The notes beneath the pieces were generated by a model. It was not told where the DNA came from. It ran no database searches and saw nothing but the letters and a program-made list of their open reading frames with translations. Position numbers and translations under genes: made by a program. DNA of 17,532 nt from Bacteroides sp. CAG:927 (lineage in GTDB: Bacteria > Bacteroidota > Bacteroidia > Bacteroidales > Muribaculaceae), in NCBI GenBank assembly GCA_000431155.1, contig HF985661.1, positions 175,526-193,057 of the forward strand, in the 5' to 3' direction. Below are positions 8,060-16,300 of the stretch, one piece after another (position 1 is the first letter of the stretch; each line of letters begins with the position of its first letter).

Positions 8060-8578
8060 TCAATACGTAATGAGCGATGTAACCTCAGCCTCCGCAGGAA
8101 GTGCCGAGCGGCCATTGAGCATCCCAAGCTCAATAATAAAGTTTACATAAATCTTTTTTGGATGCATGCTTTTCACCAATTCATACACCGCAGCCATCGT
8201 GCCGCCCGTAGCCAGCACATCATCGTGTATCACCACAATGTCATCCGGACCGATAGCATCACGGTGTATCTCGATTGTGTCGGTACCGTACTCTTTCTCA
8301 TAGGTGGCCGACACAGTGTCAGCAGGCAGCTTGCCCGGCTTGCGCGCCGGCACAAAACCGGCACCCAGCTCAAATGCGAGTATTGACCCGCCAATGAAAC
8401 CACGGCTCTCAATGCCCACCACCTTGGTCACTCCCTTGTCACGATAAAGCTGAGACAAATCCCAGCCGATGATGTGAAGTGCACGAGGATCCTTGAACAC
8501 TGTCGTGAGATCCTTGAACACGATACCCTTCTTGGGAAAATCCATCACATCGCGGATTTTTGATTTGATATATTCCAT
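8060..8578 (-). CDS. apt: Adenine phosphoribosyltransferase
   Basis: 172 residues, the usual family size. The enzyme makes AMP from adenine and PRPP (purine salvage, cytoplasm). The PRPP-binding loop is VVIHDDVLATGGT (115-127), with the paired acidic residues D119-D120 and the ATGGT turn. The N-terminal hood region has DFPKKGIVFKDLT (13-25), and GIESRGFIGG (55-64) and VPARKPGKLP (76-85) are typical Apt blocks. The ATG at 8578 is preceded by an AAAAAGGA stretch about 15 nt upstream, a weak ribosome-binding signal at best. The gene lies 71 bp downstream of mnmG, and that gap holds the parS-like palindrome. Confidence 0.96.
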   Translation of the reverse strand: MEYIKSKIRDVMDFPKKGIVFKDLTTVFKDPRALHIIGWDLSQLYRDKGVTKVVGIESRGFIGGSILAFELGAGFVPARKPGKLPADTVSATYEKEYGTDTIEIHRDAIGPDDIVVIHDDVLATGGTMAAVYELVKSMHPKKIYVNFIIELGMLNGRSALPAEAEVTSLITY

Positions 8579-8617
8579 AATTTATGATTTAGTCCTTTTT
8601 AATAAATTTTTGTCCTA

Positions 8618-8641
8618 AAATTGTTCCACGTGGAACAATTT
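8618..8641. promoter_or_regulatory. parS: parS-like 24-bp perfect palindrome (possible ParB site)
   Basis: The region between mnmG and apt contains a perfect palindrome of 12+12 bp without a loop. Its centre is TGTTCCACGTGGAACA (8622-8637), which matches the parS form bound by chromosomal ParB (the Bacillus consensus is TGTTnCACGTGAAACA, and the CC/GG variant occurs in other phyla). ParB loaded at such sites organises the replication-origin region for segregation, and mnmG (gidA) lies near oriC and parAB in many bacteria. No parA or parB gene is in the window. Alternatives are a site for another dimeric regulator or an RNA cruciform; the missing loop makes a terminator less likely. Confidence 0.65.
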
Positions 8642-8649
8642 GTTTCTAA

Positions 8650-10530
8650 CTACCTGCCCATCAGCAACAAAAGTATGTTTATGTCGCTCGGCGATATTCC
8701 CGGAATGCGTGATGCCTGCGCCACGGTCTCGGGGTTGATGCGGACAAGTTTCTGTCTCGCCTCCGTACTCAAGGAATGGACCTGAGAGTAGTCAATGCGC
8801 CCGGCGAGCTTTACATCCTCAAGGCGGCGAATCTTGTCCGCAATCACTTTCTCGCGGTCAATGTACCCTTGGTATTTCATAAGCACCTCGGCAGCCTCTA
8901 CTATCTCCTCGCGGCGCTCAAGCTCAATATGCGTGTCAATGTATTCGCGGAGCGCAAGAAGTGCGTCGGCGAGCATCGCCACATTGAGCTGCGGACGCAA
9001 AACCAAATCCCGGAGCTTCACGGTCTGTTTCAGCGGCGACGACCCTACCCTAACCAAAAGCTCATCCGCTTCGGCAGCGCTCACAGACTTTCTGGAGCAC
9101 CACTCGATGAACTCGTCACGCTGACGCTTTTTGGACAGCATAAGCTCATATCGTTCATCGGTAACGAGCCCCACCTCATGGCCGCGGGGCGTAAGCCTCA
9201 TGTCGGCGTCATCCTGACGCAGCAGGATGCGGTATTCAGCCCTTGAAGTGAACATGCGGTACGGCTCGTCCACGCCTTTTGTCACAAGGTCGTCAATGAG
9301 CACACCAATGTAAGCCTCGTCCCTGCCCAACACGAACTCGCCTTCGCCGCGATGCGACAAATGAGCGTTGACACCTGCCACGAGGCCCTGACCGGCTGCC
9401 TCTTCATAACCGGTGGTGCCGTTGACCTGTCCGGCAAGGAAAAGACCAGGGAGCACCTTTGACTCAAGGGTGTGGCGCAGCTGCGTGGGGTCAAAAAAGT
9501 CATACTCTATGGCGTAACCGGGACGATAGATTTGAGCTTTCTCAAGCCCCGGAATCGTGGCAAGCGCACGCACCTGCACATCCAGCGGGAGCGATGACGA
9601 AAACCCGTTCAGATAAAATTCTTGGGTGTCCTCGCCCTCCGGCTCAAGAAACAGCTGATGCTCGGTTTTGTCGGCAAAGGTCACAATTTTTGTTTCAATG
9701 CTCGGACAGTAACGCGGACCTATGCTTTGAATCTGACCGTTGTAAAGGGGGCTGTCCGGGAGGCCGGCACGCAGTATTTCGTGGGTAGATTCGTTTGTGT
9801 AGGTGATGTAACAGTCGCGTTGATGAAGCCCGCGGTGCACATCAGGGAGGAAAGAAAATTTATGGAAATCGTTTTCTCCCGACTGAACGATTGTTTTGGC
9901 GAAATCAATGCTGCGGGCATCAATGCGCACAGGGGTGCCGGTTTTCATTCTGTCGGTGCGGATGCCTCGCTCTTTCAATTGCTCGGTGAGTCCGTAGGCA
10001 GAAGGCTCGGCAACACGGCCACCGGCTATTTTTACGGGGCCTATGTGCATCAGGCCGTCAAGGAATGTGCCGGCGGTTATGACCACAGATTTGGCAGTGA
10101 AGGTTACGCCCATATTGGTGACGACACCGGCTACGCGATCATTTTCAATGACCAGTCTGGTAACGGAATCCTGCCACATGCTGAGGTTGGGGGTGTTTTC
10201 CAAAACATGACGCCACATGAGAGAAAACTTCATGCGGTCGCTCTGAGCACGGGGACTCCACATGGCGGGGCCTTTGGATCGATTGAGCATACGGAACTGT
10301 ATAGCCGTACGATCGGTGACGATGCCCATCTGTCCGCCAAGTGCGTCTATTTCCCTGACAATCTGTCCCTTGGCAATGCCGCCAACTGCGGGATTGCACG
10401 ACATTTGTGCTATCTTGTTCATATCCATTGTGATAAGAAGGGTGTTGCTGCCCAATCGGGCTGCTGCACTGGCGGCCTCGCATCCGGCGTGACCTGCGCC
10501 TACCACAATTACATCGTAATCAAACCGCAT
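8650..10530 (-). CDS. mnmG: tRNA uridine-5-carboxymethylaminomethyl modification enzyme, FAD-binding subunit
   Basis: 626 residues, full length for MnmG/GidA. With MnmE it installs the cmnm5 group at wobble U34 of certain tRNAs using FAD, NADH and methylenetetrahydrofolate. Visible blocks are the Rossmann FAD motif VVGAGHAGCEAA (9-20), SCNPAVGGIAKGQIVREIDALGG (about 44-66), ITAGTFLDGLMHIG, DRMKTGTPVRID, RYCPSIETKI with the family cysteine, LFLAGQVNGTTGYEEAAGQG, and MFTSRAEYRILLRQDDAD. The C-terminal helical domain that contacts MnmE is complete (ending DINILLLLMGR). The start ATG at 10530 is followed at once by the FAD motif, which fixes it. It lies 6 bp after ybeY, so the two are almost certainly co-transcribed. 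Confidence 0.98.
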   Translation of the reverse strand: MRFDYDVIVVGAGHAGCEAASAAARLGSNTLLITMDMNKIAQMSCNPAVGGIAKGQIVREIDALGGQMGIVTDRTAIQFRMLNRSKGPAMWSPRAQSDRMKFSLMWRHVLENTPNLSMWQDSVTRLVIENDRVAGVVTNMGVTFTAKSVVITAGTFLDGLMHIGPVKIAGGRVAEPSAYGLTEQLKERGIRTDRMKTGTPVRIDARSIDFAKTIVQSGENDFHKFSFLPDVHRGLHQRDCYITYTNESTHEILRAGLPDSPLYNGQIQSIGPRYCPSIETKIVTFADKTEHQLFLEPEGEDTQEFYLNGFSSSLPLDVQVRALATIPGLEKAQIYRPGYAIEYDFFDPTQLRHTLESKVLPGLFLAGQVNGTTGYEEAAGQGLVAGVNAHLSHRGEGEFVLGRDEAYIGVLIDDLVTKGVDEPYRMFTSRAEYRILLRQDDADMRLTPRGHEVGLVTDERYELMLSKKRQRDEFIEWCSRKSVSAAEADELLVRVGSSPLKQTVKLRDLVLRPQLNVAMLADALLALREYIDTHIELERREEIVEAAEVLMKYQGYIDREKVIADKIRRLEDVKLAGRIDYSQVHSLSTEARQKLVRINPETVAQASRIPGISPSDINILLLLMGR

Positions 10531-10536
10531 AATGAG

Positions 10537-10974
10537 TTACAGTACAGAAGTTTGACTATTTAGCAAGGCTAATGCCTCGTTTTCGTTAGCTTCCATGATT
10601 TCGCGTTCGCCGGGGCCTTTGTCATTGATGCCGCACAAATGAAGGACTCCATGAATGATGACGCGCATTAGTTCCTCGTGATAGTCGCATCCGACAAGGA
10701 GAGCATTGGAAGCGACAGTGTCAAGCGAAATGAACATGTCACCGCTCACCATACGGGAACGGCTGTAATCAAATGTGATTATGTCGGTGAAATAGTCGTG
10801 ACGCAAAAACTCGCGGTTGACCTCAAGTATTTTGTCATCATTACAGAATATGTACGTGAGCGGCCCAAGCACGCGGTCATGATTACGCGCCACCTGCTCT
10901 ATCCATCGCTCAACAAGAGCCACATCAAAGGAGGGCATTTCAACATTTAATGCCTCCCAGCAAATCTTGTTCAT
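10537..10974 (-). CDS. ybeY: YbeY endoribonuclease / rRNA maturation factor
   Basis: 145 residues. YbeY is a metal-dependent single-strand endoribonuclease involved in 16S rRNA 3' maturation and ribosome quality control. The conserved core NREFLRHDYFTDIITFDY (about 53-70) and the metal site IIHGVLHLCGIND (106-118) are present. H108 and H112 are the first two ligands of the H-x3-H-x5-H motif; the third position is D118 rather than His. From memory, this IND version is usual in Bacteroidota, so it is probably functional. A GTG further upstream (10995) is in frame but overlaps a -7 promoter box, so I start at the ATG at 10974; the ATG at 10936-10938 is a less likely alternative. First gene of the ybeY-mnmG run. 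Confidence 0.92.
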   Translation of the reverse strand: MNKICWEALNVEMPSFDVALVERWIEQVARNHDRVLGPLTYIFCNDDKILEVNREFLRHDYFTDIITFDYSRSRMVSGDMFISLDTVASNALLVGCDYHEELMRVIIHGVLHLCGINDKGPGEREIMEANENEALALLNSQTSVL

Positions 10975-10994
10975 AACATCATAAGAATTACCCA

Positions 10995-11026
10995 CAAAAG
11001 TAAAAAAAATATCAGTTATCTACAAG
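10995..11026 (-). promoter_or_regulatory. Bacteroidota-type promoter of the ybeY-mnmG operon
   Basis: On the minus strand CTTG (11026-11023), exactly 20 bp, then TACTTTTG (11002-10995). The -7 box is a perfect TAnnTTTG and the -33 box has one mismatch. The predicted transcript starts near 10988, a short leader before the ATG at 10974, and excludes the upstream GTG as start codon. Confidence 0.6.
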
Positions 11027-11286
11027 ATTGAGCGGCGATGTTGAAAAGTGCGATTTTTTGAGGCTTTTCAGGGAGAAGGTGATTTTAGTATTAAAGTGTT
11101 GACTGGTAGATTATTGCTAAAATTTTAAGGCTGCGAGAATTAAAAATTTAGAAAATGTCTGATAGCTGTACGGAATTATTTTAGTGAAAAAGCCCAAGTG
11201 CTACGCCAAGAAACGCTACAGTTAACTTGGTAGGAGCTGACTCGCTGAAACAGCCGGCATGGAACTTAGAGCGATAGTGAATGTAA
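11027..11286. other. Intergenic stretch, nothing recognised
   Basis: About 260 AT-rich bases between the ybeY promoter and the repeat cluster. I see no convincing ORF, tRNA, terminator or known RNA motif. A weak CCAAG/CTTGG pairing at 11206-11230 is the only local symmetry and is too short to call a structure. Confidence 0.5.
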
Positions 11287-11572
11287 AATTGAAAATGGAT
11301 GGTTGGGTTGTGGGTGGCTTTGGCTGTCGCCGTGCCGTGACTGCGCACGCTCCGCGGCTCTGCTGCATATCTGTCGGGTTCGCTGGAGGGTATATGGGGA
11401 TTGCGCGGCATGCGCGAGGGTGAGTGGATGACGGCTTCGCAAGGTGTGTTGGGAAATCGCACTCTCTGCGGCTCGGTTGCACATCTGTCGGTTTCGCAGG
11501 AGAGAGTGTGGAAATCGCGCATCCTACGCTCTCTTTGCGAGGGGGCGGAAAAAGAGTCTGTGCGATGGGAGG
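11287..11572 (-). repeat. Second cluster of the hairpin-repeat family, inverted relative to the first
   Basis: Read on the minus strand this contains the same modules as 4979-6082: two core units (CCGACAGATGTGCAACCGAG near 11488-11469 and a variant with GACAGATATGCAGCAGAG near 11375-11357), AGGATGCGCGATTT (about 11525-11512), CACAGACTCTTTTT (about 11564-11551, also at 5100-5113), and the end segment GCGTGCGCAGTCACGGC followed by AGCCAAAGCCACCCACAACC. That end segment matches the right flank of the copy at 5894-6082 beyond the AGCCAAGGCC point. Short in-frame translations across it are repeat artefacts. It separates ybeY from the CHASE2 gene, which is transcribed away from it. Confidence 0.8.
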
Positions 11573-11590
11573 GGCGGGCTGGAATATACT

Positions 11591-11622
11591 ATTGTTGCAT
11601 TCGCGTATTTTATTTAATTTTG
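11591..11622 (+). promoter_or_regulatory. Bacteroidota-type promoter of the CHASE2/FecR-like unit
   Basis: ATTG (11591-11594), a 20-bp spacer, then TAATTTTG (11615-11622). The -7 box is a perfect TAnnTTTG and the -33 box has one mismatch. The expected start is near 11628, giving a leader of about 20 nt before the ATG at 11650. It lies about 20 bp after the repeat cluster ends. Confidence 0.65.
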
Positions 11623-11649
11623 AGCGCCGAATGTTATAAAGTGATGTAA

Positions 11650-12888
11650 ATGTTATCCGCTGTTTTTCATAAAATTCTGTCACGGCTTTGCGGCTGTGTG
11701 CGAAAAATATGCGGCGGCATATGGAAAACCAAATTTGACTGGCTGTCTATTTCCATAATCACATTCATCATATCTACGATATGGGCTCCTCATTTTCCAG
11801 ACCCAAAGAATATATTCGGGGATGATGACGAAGATAATCTCATATCACTGGATTACCTTCAAGCAATAAGAGGCGAATCCGAGCTGCCGACAGAATCGGG
11901 CTATATAACCATAGTAGATATAGGAGATGTCACCAGCAGGCGTCAAATTGCTGAAATCCTTGATTCCGTCTATAGCCTGAATCCACGTTGTATAGGTGTA
12001 GATCTTGATTTCAGCGCGGGACAGGAAGGATTTACCGACAGCATACTTTCGGCAACAATTTCCCGAATAAAAGAGAAAGCTGTGTTCGTAAACCAACTGT
12101 ATGAATATGACAATGCCAGCAATGCCTTTACGAAGATCCATAACTCATATTTCTCAACCGGCAGGTCGAATCGCTTCGCTGTGGATCACCTCAACGAGGG
12201 ATTTGCCAATCTAAAAAACAATGGTACCTCGGAGTCGGTACTGAAATACAGTGTTGCTGAGCGTTTCAATGACTCTATATACCTCAGCCTCCCGGCCAGA
12301 ATGATTGATGACGAGAGTATCGTTGACCTGCAAGAACATTATATATCGTATTATCCGACATTATTCAATGTTGTAAGACATGATGAGATTACCCACTCGG
12401 ACATAGCAGAAAATTTTGTGCTGGTGGGTGCTGTGGAACATAGCGGTGACAAATACAACACGCCTTTGGGACTGATGCCCGGCATAATGATTCACGCTTA
12501 TATCATCCAGACTATTGTGGAAGGGAGCGAAATAAAGGTTATGCCTGAGCTGCTTGACATATGCCTGACGCTTTTTACCGGAGTGGCATTCATTATCTTT
12601 CTGGTGGCTCTTGATTATTTCATCCGCTACACCAAGCACCGTACTGCCTCGTTGATTATTCAGACAGGATTTCTTACTTTCGGCATAACATATCTTGCGG
12701 CACTTGCACTTGGTTTGTTTTCTTACAACCTCTTTACTGAATATAATATATATGCCTCAATGCATGGCATACTGAACAGTATTCTTGTCGTTGCCTCTAT
12801 CGTAAAAGTGTCATATTCAACCGTAATTATCGTGGCCCGGAAGTTCGGGCTGCTCCAACGCCTACTTTCTTTTTCATTTTATAACTGA
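11650..12888 (+). CDS. CHASE2-domain membrane sensor without an output domain
   Basis: 412 residues. A first membrane segment at about 31-46 (WLSISIITFIISTIW) is followed by an extracytoplasmic region of about 250 residues with CHASE2 features: YITIVDIGDVTSRRQIAEIL (85-104), IGVDLDFS (115-122), YPTLFNVVRHDEI (235-247), FVLVGAVEHSGDKYNTPLGL (256-275) and MPGIMIHAYIIQTIVEG (276-292). Three more membrane segments follow at about 301-325, 335-360 and 370-396, the usual CHASE2 tail. Normally a cyclase, kinase or similar domain comes next; here the protein stops about 16 residues after the last segment. CHASE2 domains sense unidentified signals outside the membrane. The signal must therefore pass to another protein, perhaps the small exported protein encoded 9 bp downstream or the exported CHAT protein. 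CHASE2 assignment is from motifs and topology only. Confidence 0.82.
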   Translation: MLSAVFHKILSRLCGCVRKICGGIWKTKFDWLSISIITFIISTIWAPHFPDPKNIFGDDDEDNLISLDYLQAIRGESELPTESGYITIVDIGDVTSRRQIAEILDSVYSLNPRCIGVDLDFSAGQEGFTDSILSATISRIKEKAVFVNQLYEYDNASNAFTKIHNSYFSTGRSNRFAVDHLNEGFANLKNNGTSESVLKYSVAERFNDSIYLSLPARMIDDESIVDLQEHYISYYPTLFNVVRHDEITHSDIAENFVLVGAVEHSGDKYNTPLGLMPGIMIHAYIIQTIVEGSEIKVMPELLDICLTLFTGVAFIIFLVALDYFIRYTKHRTASLIIQTGFLTFGITYLAALALGLFSYNLFTEYNIYASMHGILNSILVVASIVKVSYSTVIIVARKFGLLQRLLSFSFYN

Positions 12889-12897
12889 AACCTCATT

Positions 12898-13383
12898 ATG
12901 CGACTGCTTATTCTATCCCTGATGATACTGATGCTGCCGATAGAAATGTCGGCTGAGAAAGATTATTCCGTTTTTCTTATCAAAGGAAAGATTGAACTGA
13001 GAAACGGGAAAAATGTCAGCCGACTGAAAGAGAAACAACAGCTTTCCGAGAATGACACAATAGCGGTAAAAGAAGGTTCGTGCCTTGTTCTCAGAAGTGT
13101 CTCGGAAAAGAGACATACGATAACCATAAAGACCTCTTTCTATGGGCCGATAAAACGAATTTCAGACGGAAAAACAAGCGGTGTAACAAAAAAATCACGA
13201 TCAAAGGAGTTTATGTACTATACTTTCAAACGGTCGGCGTCAGACTTCAAAAAAGACGGGTCATATATGAGCGGCATGGGTACGACTCTCCGAGATGTGA
13301 TACCGTCTCTGAGTACAAACACCATGATGGAAGCTCCTGACAGCATACGACAGGATTTGTCGGAACTGCTGATTCTCAAATAG
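12898..13383 (+). CDS. Small exported FecR-like protein
   Basis: 161 residues with a signal peptide (MRLLILSLMILMLPIEMSA, cleavage before E20). Residues about 22-85 read as short beta-strands in the order VFLIKGKIELRNGKNV, LKEKQQLSENDTIAVKEG, SCLVLRS, which resembles the FecR-type fold (G-x-V, then L-x-x-xD-x-I-x-V-xx-GS). The C-terminal half is basic (Lys/Arg rich, 86-120), then Ser/Thr-rich, without a second domain I recognise. There is no lipobox cysteine, so it is likely soluble in the periplasm. It starts 9 bp after the CHASE2 stop, so co-transcription is very likely; FecR-domain proteins beside CHASE2 proteins are known from other phyla as I recall. Its 3' end overlaps the end of the convergent CHAT gene by 8 bp. 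The FecR assignment is tentative. Confidence 0.7.
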   Translation: MRLLILSLMILMLPIEMSAEKDYSVFLIKGKIELRNGKNVSRLKEKQQLSENDTIAVKEGSCLVLRSVSEKRHTITIKTSFYGPIKRISDGKTSGVTKKSRSKEFMYYTFKRSASDFKKDGSYMSGMGTTLRDVIPSLSTNTMMEAPDSIRQDLSELLILK

Positions 13384-16300
13384 CATCTATCAGAATAAAT
13401 GGAGCCCAGTAAAAGGGACTGCTGTATTTACCGTTATCATATTCTTTCAAAAACTTTCGCGCCTGATTCAGTGATTCACTTTGGGATTGTCCGGATGAAA
13501 GGTTGCGGTAAAATTCAGCCATAAGAAGTTTTGTCGCCTCATCGTCCACTTTCCATAAAGTAGCGAGAATTGTATGTGCGCCGGCCTTCTTGAGTCCGCG
13601 CTGAAGCCCGGCTACACCTTCGGAGGATATGTCGCCCAGTCCTGACTGACAAGCTGACAACACTGCGAGGTCAACGCCCGACATGTTGAGCATACTGATT
13701 TCCTTAGCAGTCAGAATGCCGTCCTCGCCACCCTGTGAATCCATGTCGGTTCCAGAGAATATTTCGTTTATACCCGCAAAAAGCAGTGCCGAACGATAAA
13801 GCTCCTTGTCCTCAAGGTCATTGTAATTCTTGCTTAAAGACTCGAAAATATCGGTATTGCTAAATTCATTGAATTCGTCTTCGCTGAGATAAAATCCGTG
13901 TGTAGCTACATGTATTATTTTTGAGGCGGCAGTGACATTGCTTTTGAAAGCGGCTTCCGAGCCATACGCACCCGTATATGAAATGACTTTGTTTATTTCC
14001 TCCATGTGGTCAAGAGATGCCTTAATCTCCCTTACCTCTTCCATGGTGGCGGGAAGTGGTGTTATTCCGGAGCGTTTATTCAGCATATAGTTTCTCAGAA
14101 ATCCGCGGGTACGGCCGAAAATCTCAGTTTCATTGCCTTGAGGCTGACAATTATTGTAGTCCAAGCCACCAAATATTACTGCGTCACCTTTTTTATTAAC
14201 AGTGCTATCGTTTCTGAAAACGATTTCGCGGGTGGATGAAAGACGATGGAAATCCATTACAGGTTTCTCCGGAGGAAGCGCGGCGTATTCCACAGGCAGT
14301 GTGTACAGTGCCCCATCGGGAGAGAAGTAAATAGAGGTTTCGTTCTCTGACAATACTTTTTTCAGTGGCTCCCAAATCAATTTATAGACAGTTCCGTCGG
14401 TAAGTGCGGATTCTGCACCGCTTCCGAAGAAATCGACATCGATGATTTCTTCCTGAGTGCATAATTTAACTATATCGGGTATAGGATTCCCTTTATGCAT
14501 CACCAGCGCATAATACAGAATGTCGTTATCAATTTCGGCAGCAATAAATTCCACAGCGACCTCTCCCTCAAGAAGATTTTCACATACCTGACGAGAAGTT
14601 GCTAAGTAACCTCGCAAATATCTTGAATATTCATAGCTTCTATTGGCAAGATATTCCCTGCGCTCACCTATCTCTGCGTTCAGGGAGTCTTTTTGTGTCC
14701 GGAACATGCGCAAAAAATGCAATCCTAACTCCGGATTGTTCTGCTGCTGGGGACCTTTTTGAATTAACGCTTCATATTCTGCCGTCATAAGATCAAGCTC
14801 TTTGAGCTGTAGTTTTATGTAGTCATCATTACTGTCCTCTATAGCTCTGCGCACAGCATTTTCAGTATTCAACAGCAATCCCTTACCATTGAGGACAGCG
14901 TCATAAGACATTCTTGACAAAGCAGAGTCTCCAGTTTGGACCGCCAGCAATGGAAGGCTATTGATGCACCAGTTCTTATAATAATCCCATAACTCTTTAC
15001 GCCTTGATACAGATAGTCTTACTGAGTTATTCAAAATATATGGAAGCAGTATTCGGGCAGCGTTTCGGACCATAGTGACGCTTGTAGCACGGTCGCCTTT
15101 CTTTTCGGCTATACGGGAATAGAGTATCATACCGTCTGCAATTGCCAATTTTCCATTCCGGTAGGTCAATGTGGAGTCCTGCGCAAGCCACAAAAACTGT
15201 CTGACCTTCACCTCTGCACTATCATTATTATCAGCGTCAAGAAGATCGGAAGCATTGCCAAGTTTCAAGTCCAACAATTTTTGGAGTTCTTCAGAGCTGC
15301 TGTTCATTGGTCCATTGTAGCCGGCAAGGGCGAGTTCATCAAAAATTTCCTCGGCTTTTCCTTGTACTCCATTCTGCAGATAGAATTCACCCAACACTCT
15401 GTTGTTGCCGCAGTTAATTGTTTTAGCAGCTTTGATAACGGACATATCACTTTTCTGTTTGCGGAAAGGATGCTTTTTCAGGAATTTTTTTGTCGGAAAT
15501 ATCTTGGAAGTATTGCTTTCTGATTCAAGATCGTACAGATTTTTTATTGTCGTAGCTCTGACATATTTGATTTCAGCAGTCTGGGGATTAACCTCAGTCT
15601 TATACCAGTCCTTGCCTTTGATGAGAGCGTCCCCGAATTCATCCAAAGGAATGGTGAATTCTCCTCCGAGTGCAATAAATGTATGACGACTGACAATGAA
15701 CTTCAGCGAATCGGAGCACACTCCAAACGGCATTGACAATATTTCAGCATAAGAGAGTTCGGGGAGAGCCCATCCGCTTGAATAATCATGCAGATGCCTA
15801 TCAATTATTTTTGCAATTTTTGACCTCTGGCCAAAATCAAAAATATCAGGAAGAACAAGGCGCTTTCCCGTATTTTTATCAAATGTCGCTATAGGATGTA
15901 TGTTGGATCCGAAGCCAGAACCGCCACCAAGATTGCTGTCGCAGACAATTTCTGCTGTGATCAAAGAGTCGGTTTCTGACAGTATTTTTATGCCAGCTGT
16001 GAAATGACCGCCAAAATAGACACCCGATTCTTCTTCACTCTCGGTATCTTCGGAATTGTCAAACAGGTTTATCAGCAAATCTCCATAGTAATCACAAATT
16101 TCCTGAGAGGTGGTGTTCAGACCAGGAATAAAAGTTATATCCTTAGAGCCATTATAATAATCCATATAATTGCCTGCCTCGTATGCAACGGCTTCCGAAA
16201 ACCAATACAGCATGTTTTGCCGTAAAAGAGGATTGTCTTCAAAATTCGGTATGGCAAGCGTAATTTTTGTGACTTTTATGGCATCCTCCATGTATGGCTC

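Noticed and set aside
8618..8641. Intrinsic terminator after mnmG
   Set aside because: The palindrome has no loop and is followed by only three T residues before TAGGAC; the parS reading explains the sequence better.
9622..10563. Long plus-strand ORF (313 codons) opposite mnmG
   Set aside because: The minus strand encodes an intact, unmistakable MnmG here; the opposite frame shows no family features and is a by-product of codon use.
10975..10995. GTG start giving YbeY seven more residues
   Set aside because: The GTG overlaps the -7 box TACTTTTG, so it should not be in the mRNA.
11181..11683. Minus-strand ORFs across the second repeat cluster
   Set aside because: Their translations echo those of the first repeat field (for example CNRAAE and SRHG-type strings), showing they arise from the repeat and not from a protein.
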